A stretch of 29,177 nt of DNA from contig MU831982.1 in the NCBI GenBank assembly GCA_029204225.1, positions 1-29,177 on the forward strand, written 5' to 3'. Source of the stretch: Diphasiastrum complanatum (taxonomy: Eukaryota > Streptophyta > Lycopodiopsida > Lycopodiales > Lycopodiaceae). Both the position numbers and the translations under genes were made by a program. The notes under the pieces are model-generated. The model had not been told where the DNA came from, did not search any database, and saw only the letters and a list, made by a program, of their open reading frames with translations. Shown piece by piece: positions 28,590 through 29,177 of the stretch (position 1 is its first letter; every line of letters starts with the position of its first letter).

Positions 28590-29177
28590 TGTGAAAATGT
28601 CAAAAATATGCTTCGACAAGGCCAAATCTATGTATATAGTTTGATGACACATGTGTGGAGCCTATTCCCACATGTGAAATAATTGTACTTTTCATGTAGT
28701 ATAATCATATAGGTTGTACATATGATTTAAATCAAATTCTAGTGGCTAAAAAGGCCAAAATCATATTTTTTAGTCATATGCCACATGGCATCAATCTAGC
28801 GATTGCATGAGCCACATCATGAGATTAGGTGTCAAATCCCATGTGTAGAGGTCTACTCACACATGTGGAATAGGCTGATGAAGGCGAATTTGGACTTCTA
28901 GAAGGTTTTTTACTAGTTCTCTATATAGTAAGAAAATGGACCAAAGTGCTCAAAATAGAAAGTTTGATCCAAGTGTCAATTTTGCATGATGAATCATCAT
29001 ATGACAAAGCATCCTCACACATGTGGGATCAGATGTATGATCAGTACCATGAGCTCCAATAAATGTATTTATAGAGCCACATTTGGCCATAATCATCAAG
29101 CAATACCAATCTTGGTTTTGGAAGCAATTTATTGTCAATCTCTCCATTTGTCTTCATTTTTCTTGATAGTTTTGAGT
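28590..29177 (+). repeat. 3' LTR of copia-1, cut by the window edge
   Basis: It starts TGTGAAAATG after a purine-rich TTTTGAGGAG, and TGTGAAAA mirrors the LTR end TTTTCACA seen at 1735 and 16843. From 28794 it is identical to 16218 onward as far as the window goes. Two CACATGTG palindromes lie at about 28648 and 28670 near its start. Expected full length is about 830 bp. Confidence 0.82.

Larger units (their letters stand above)
1101..29177 (+). mobile_element. Ty1/copia retrotransposon 'copia-1', interrupted by a gypsy element, right end outside window
   Basis: The parts in order are a truncated 5' LTR (1101-1735), a primer site, leader, gag with zinc knuckle, protease, pre-integrase domain, a stub of integrase, RT (to 4270), the 23.6-kb gypsy insertion, the rest of RT and RNase H (27852-28589), and the 3' LTR (28590 to the edge). 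Domain order gag-PR-IN-RT-RH is that of Ty1/copia. Removing the gypsy element and one CTAAG copy leaves the RT frame continuous, so both ends belong to one element. The 5' and 3' LTRs differ at roughly one base in ten by eye, which points to an old insertion. The integrase core is deleted, so the element could not move on its own. Confidence 0.85.

Noticed and set aside
1-29177. CRISPR arrays, rRNA, tRNA genes, bacterial operons or a defence system
   Set aside because: No regularly spaced identical repeats, no rRNA or tRNA signatures and no such gene families; all recognisable coding sequence is plant retrotransposon type apart from one unknown ORF and one relic.

Overview
The window looks like nuclear DNA of a land plant with a large, repeat-rich genome. 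The evidence is nested Ty1/copia and Ty3/gypsy LTR retrotransposons, initiator-Met-tRNA-type primer sites, CCCTAAA telo-box repeats, a CT/CCT 5'-leader-like microsatellite and an AT-rich background. The sequence alone does not let me name a genus. Almost every coding segment is broken by stops, frameshifts or deletions, so this is mostly a graveyard of elements. I see no CRISPR array, rRNA, tRNA or prokaryotic operon.

Layout. 1-1100 is a decayed copia pol fragment. From 1101 to beyond the right edge runs a second copia element (copia-1): a 5'-truncated LTR (1101-1735), primer site, leader, gag-protease (2322-3367), pre-integrase and start of integrase, then an internal deletion into RT. At 4270 its RT is split by a Ty3/gypsy element (4271-27846) with 521-bp LTRs at both ends, flanked by the 5-bp target duplication CTAAG. 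Copia-1 RT resumes in frame at 27852 and ends in an RNase H region and 3' LTR (28590 onward).

Inside the gypsy element: a 1.7-kb leader, a broken gag (6469-7381) and a protease that stops at its active site. There a minus-strand copia element (7534-12284) sits, and beyond it only the end of RT is left. The gypsy RNase H tail and integrase then occur three times (12650-13719, 15206-16215, 25945-27325). The second and third copies share the same abnormal left junction, and all three share the same disabling lesions. I read this as a DNA-level tandem amplification of a dead locus, followed by different deletions in each unit.

Other parts of the amplified unit: a GC-rich element with 130-bp terminal inverted repeats (14631-15183, with an inverted partial copy at 25669-25922), a copia LTR (16216-16843), about 5 kb that may be host DNA (16844-21890) and a minus-strand copia-like element with an open gag (21891-25116). 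The host-like segment holds the only plausible non-transposon gene, a 173-codon ORF at 17915-18436 of unknown function. It also holds a relic ORF (18600-19227), a CT/CCT repeat with a telo-box, and a degenerate repeat array with hairpin-forming units (21060-21730).
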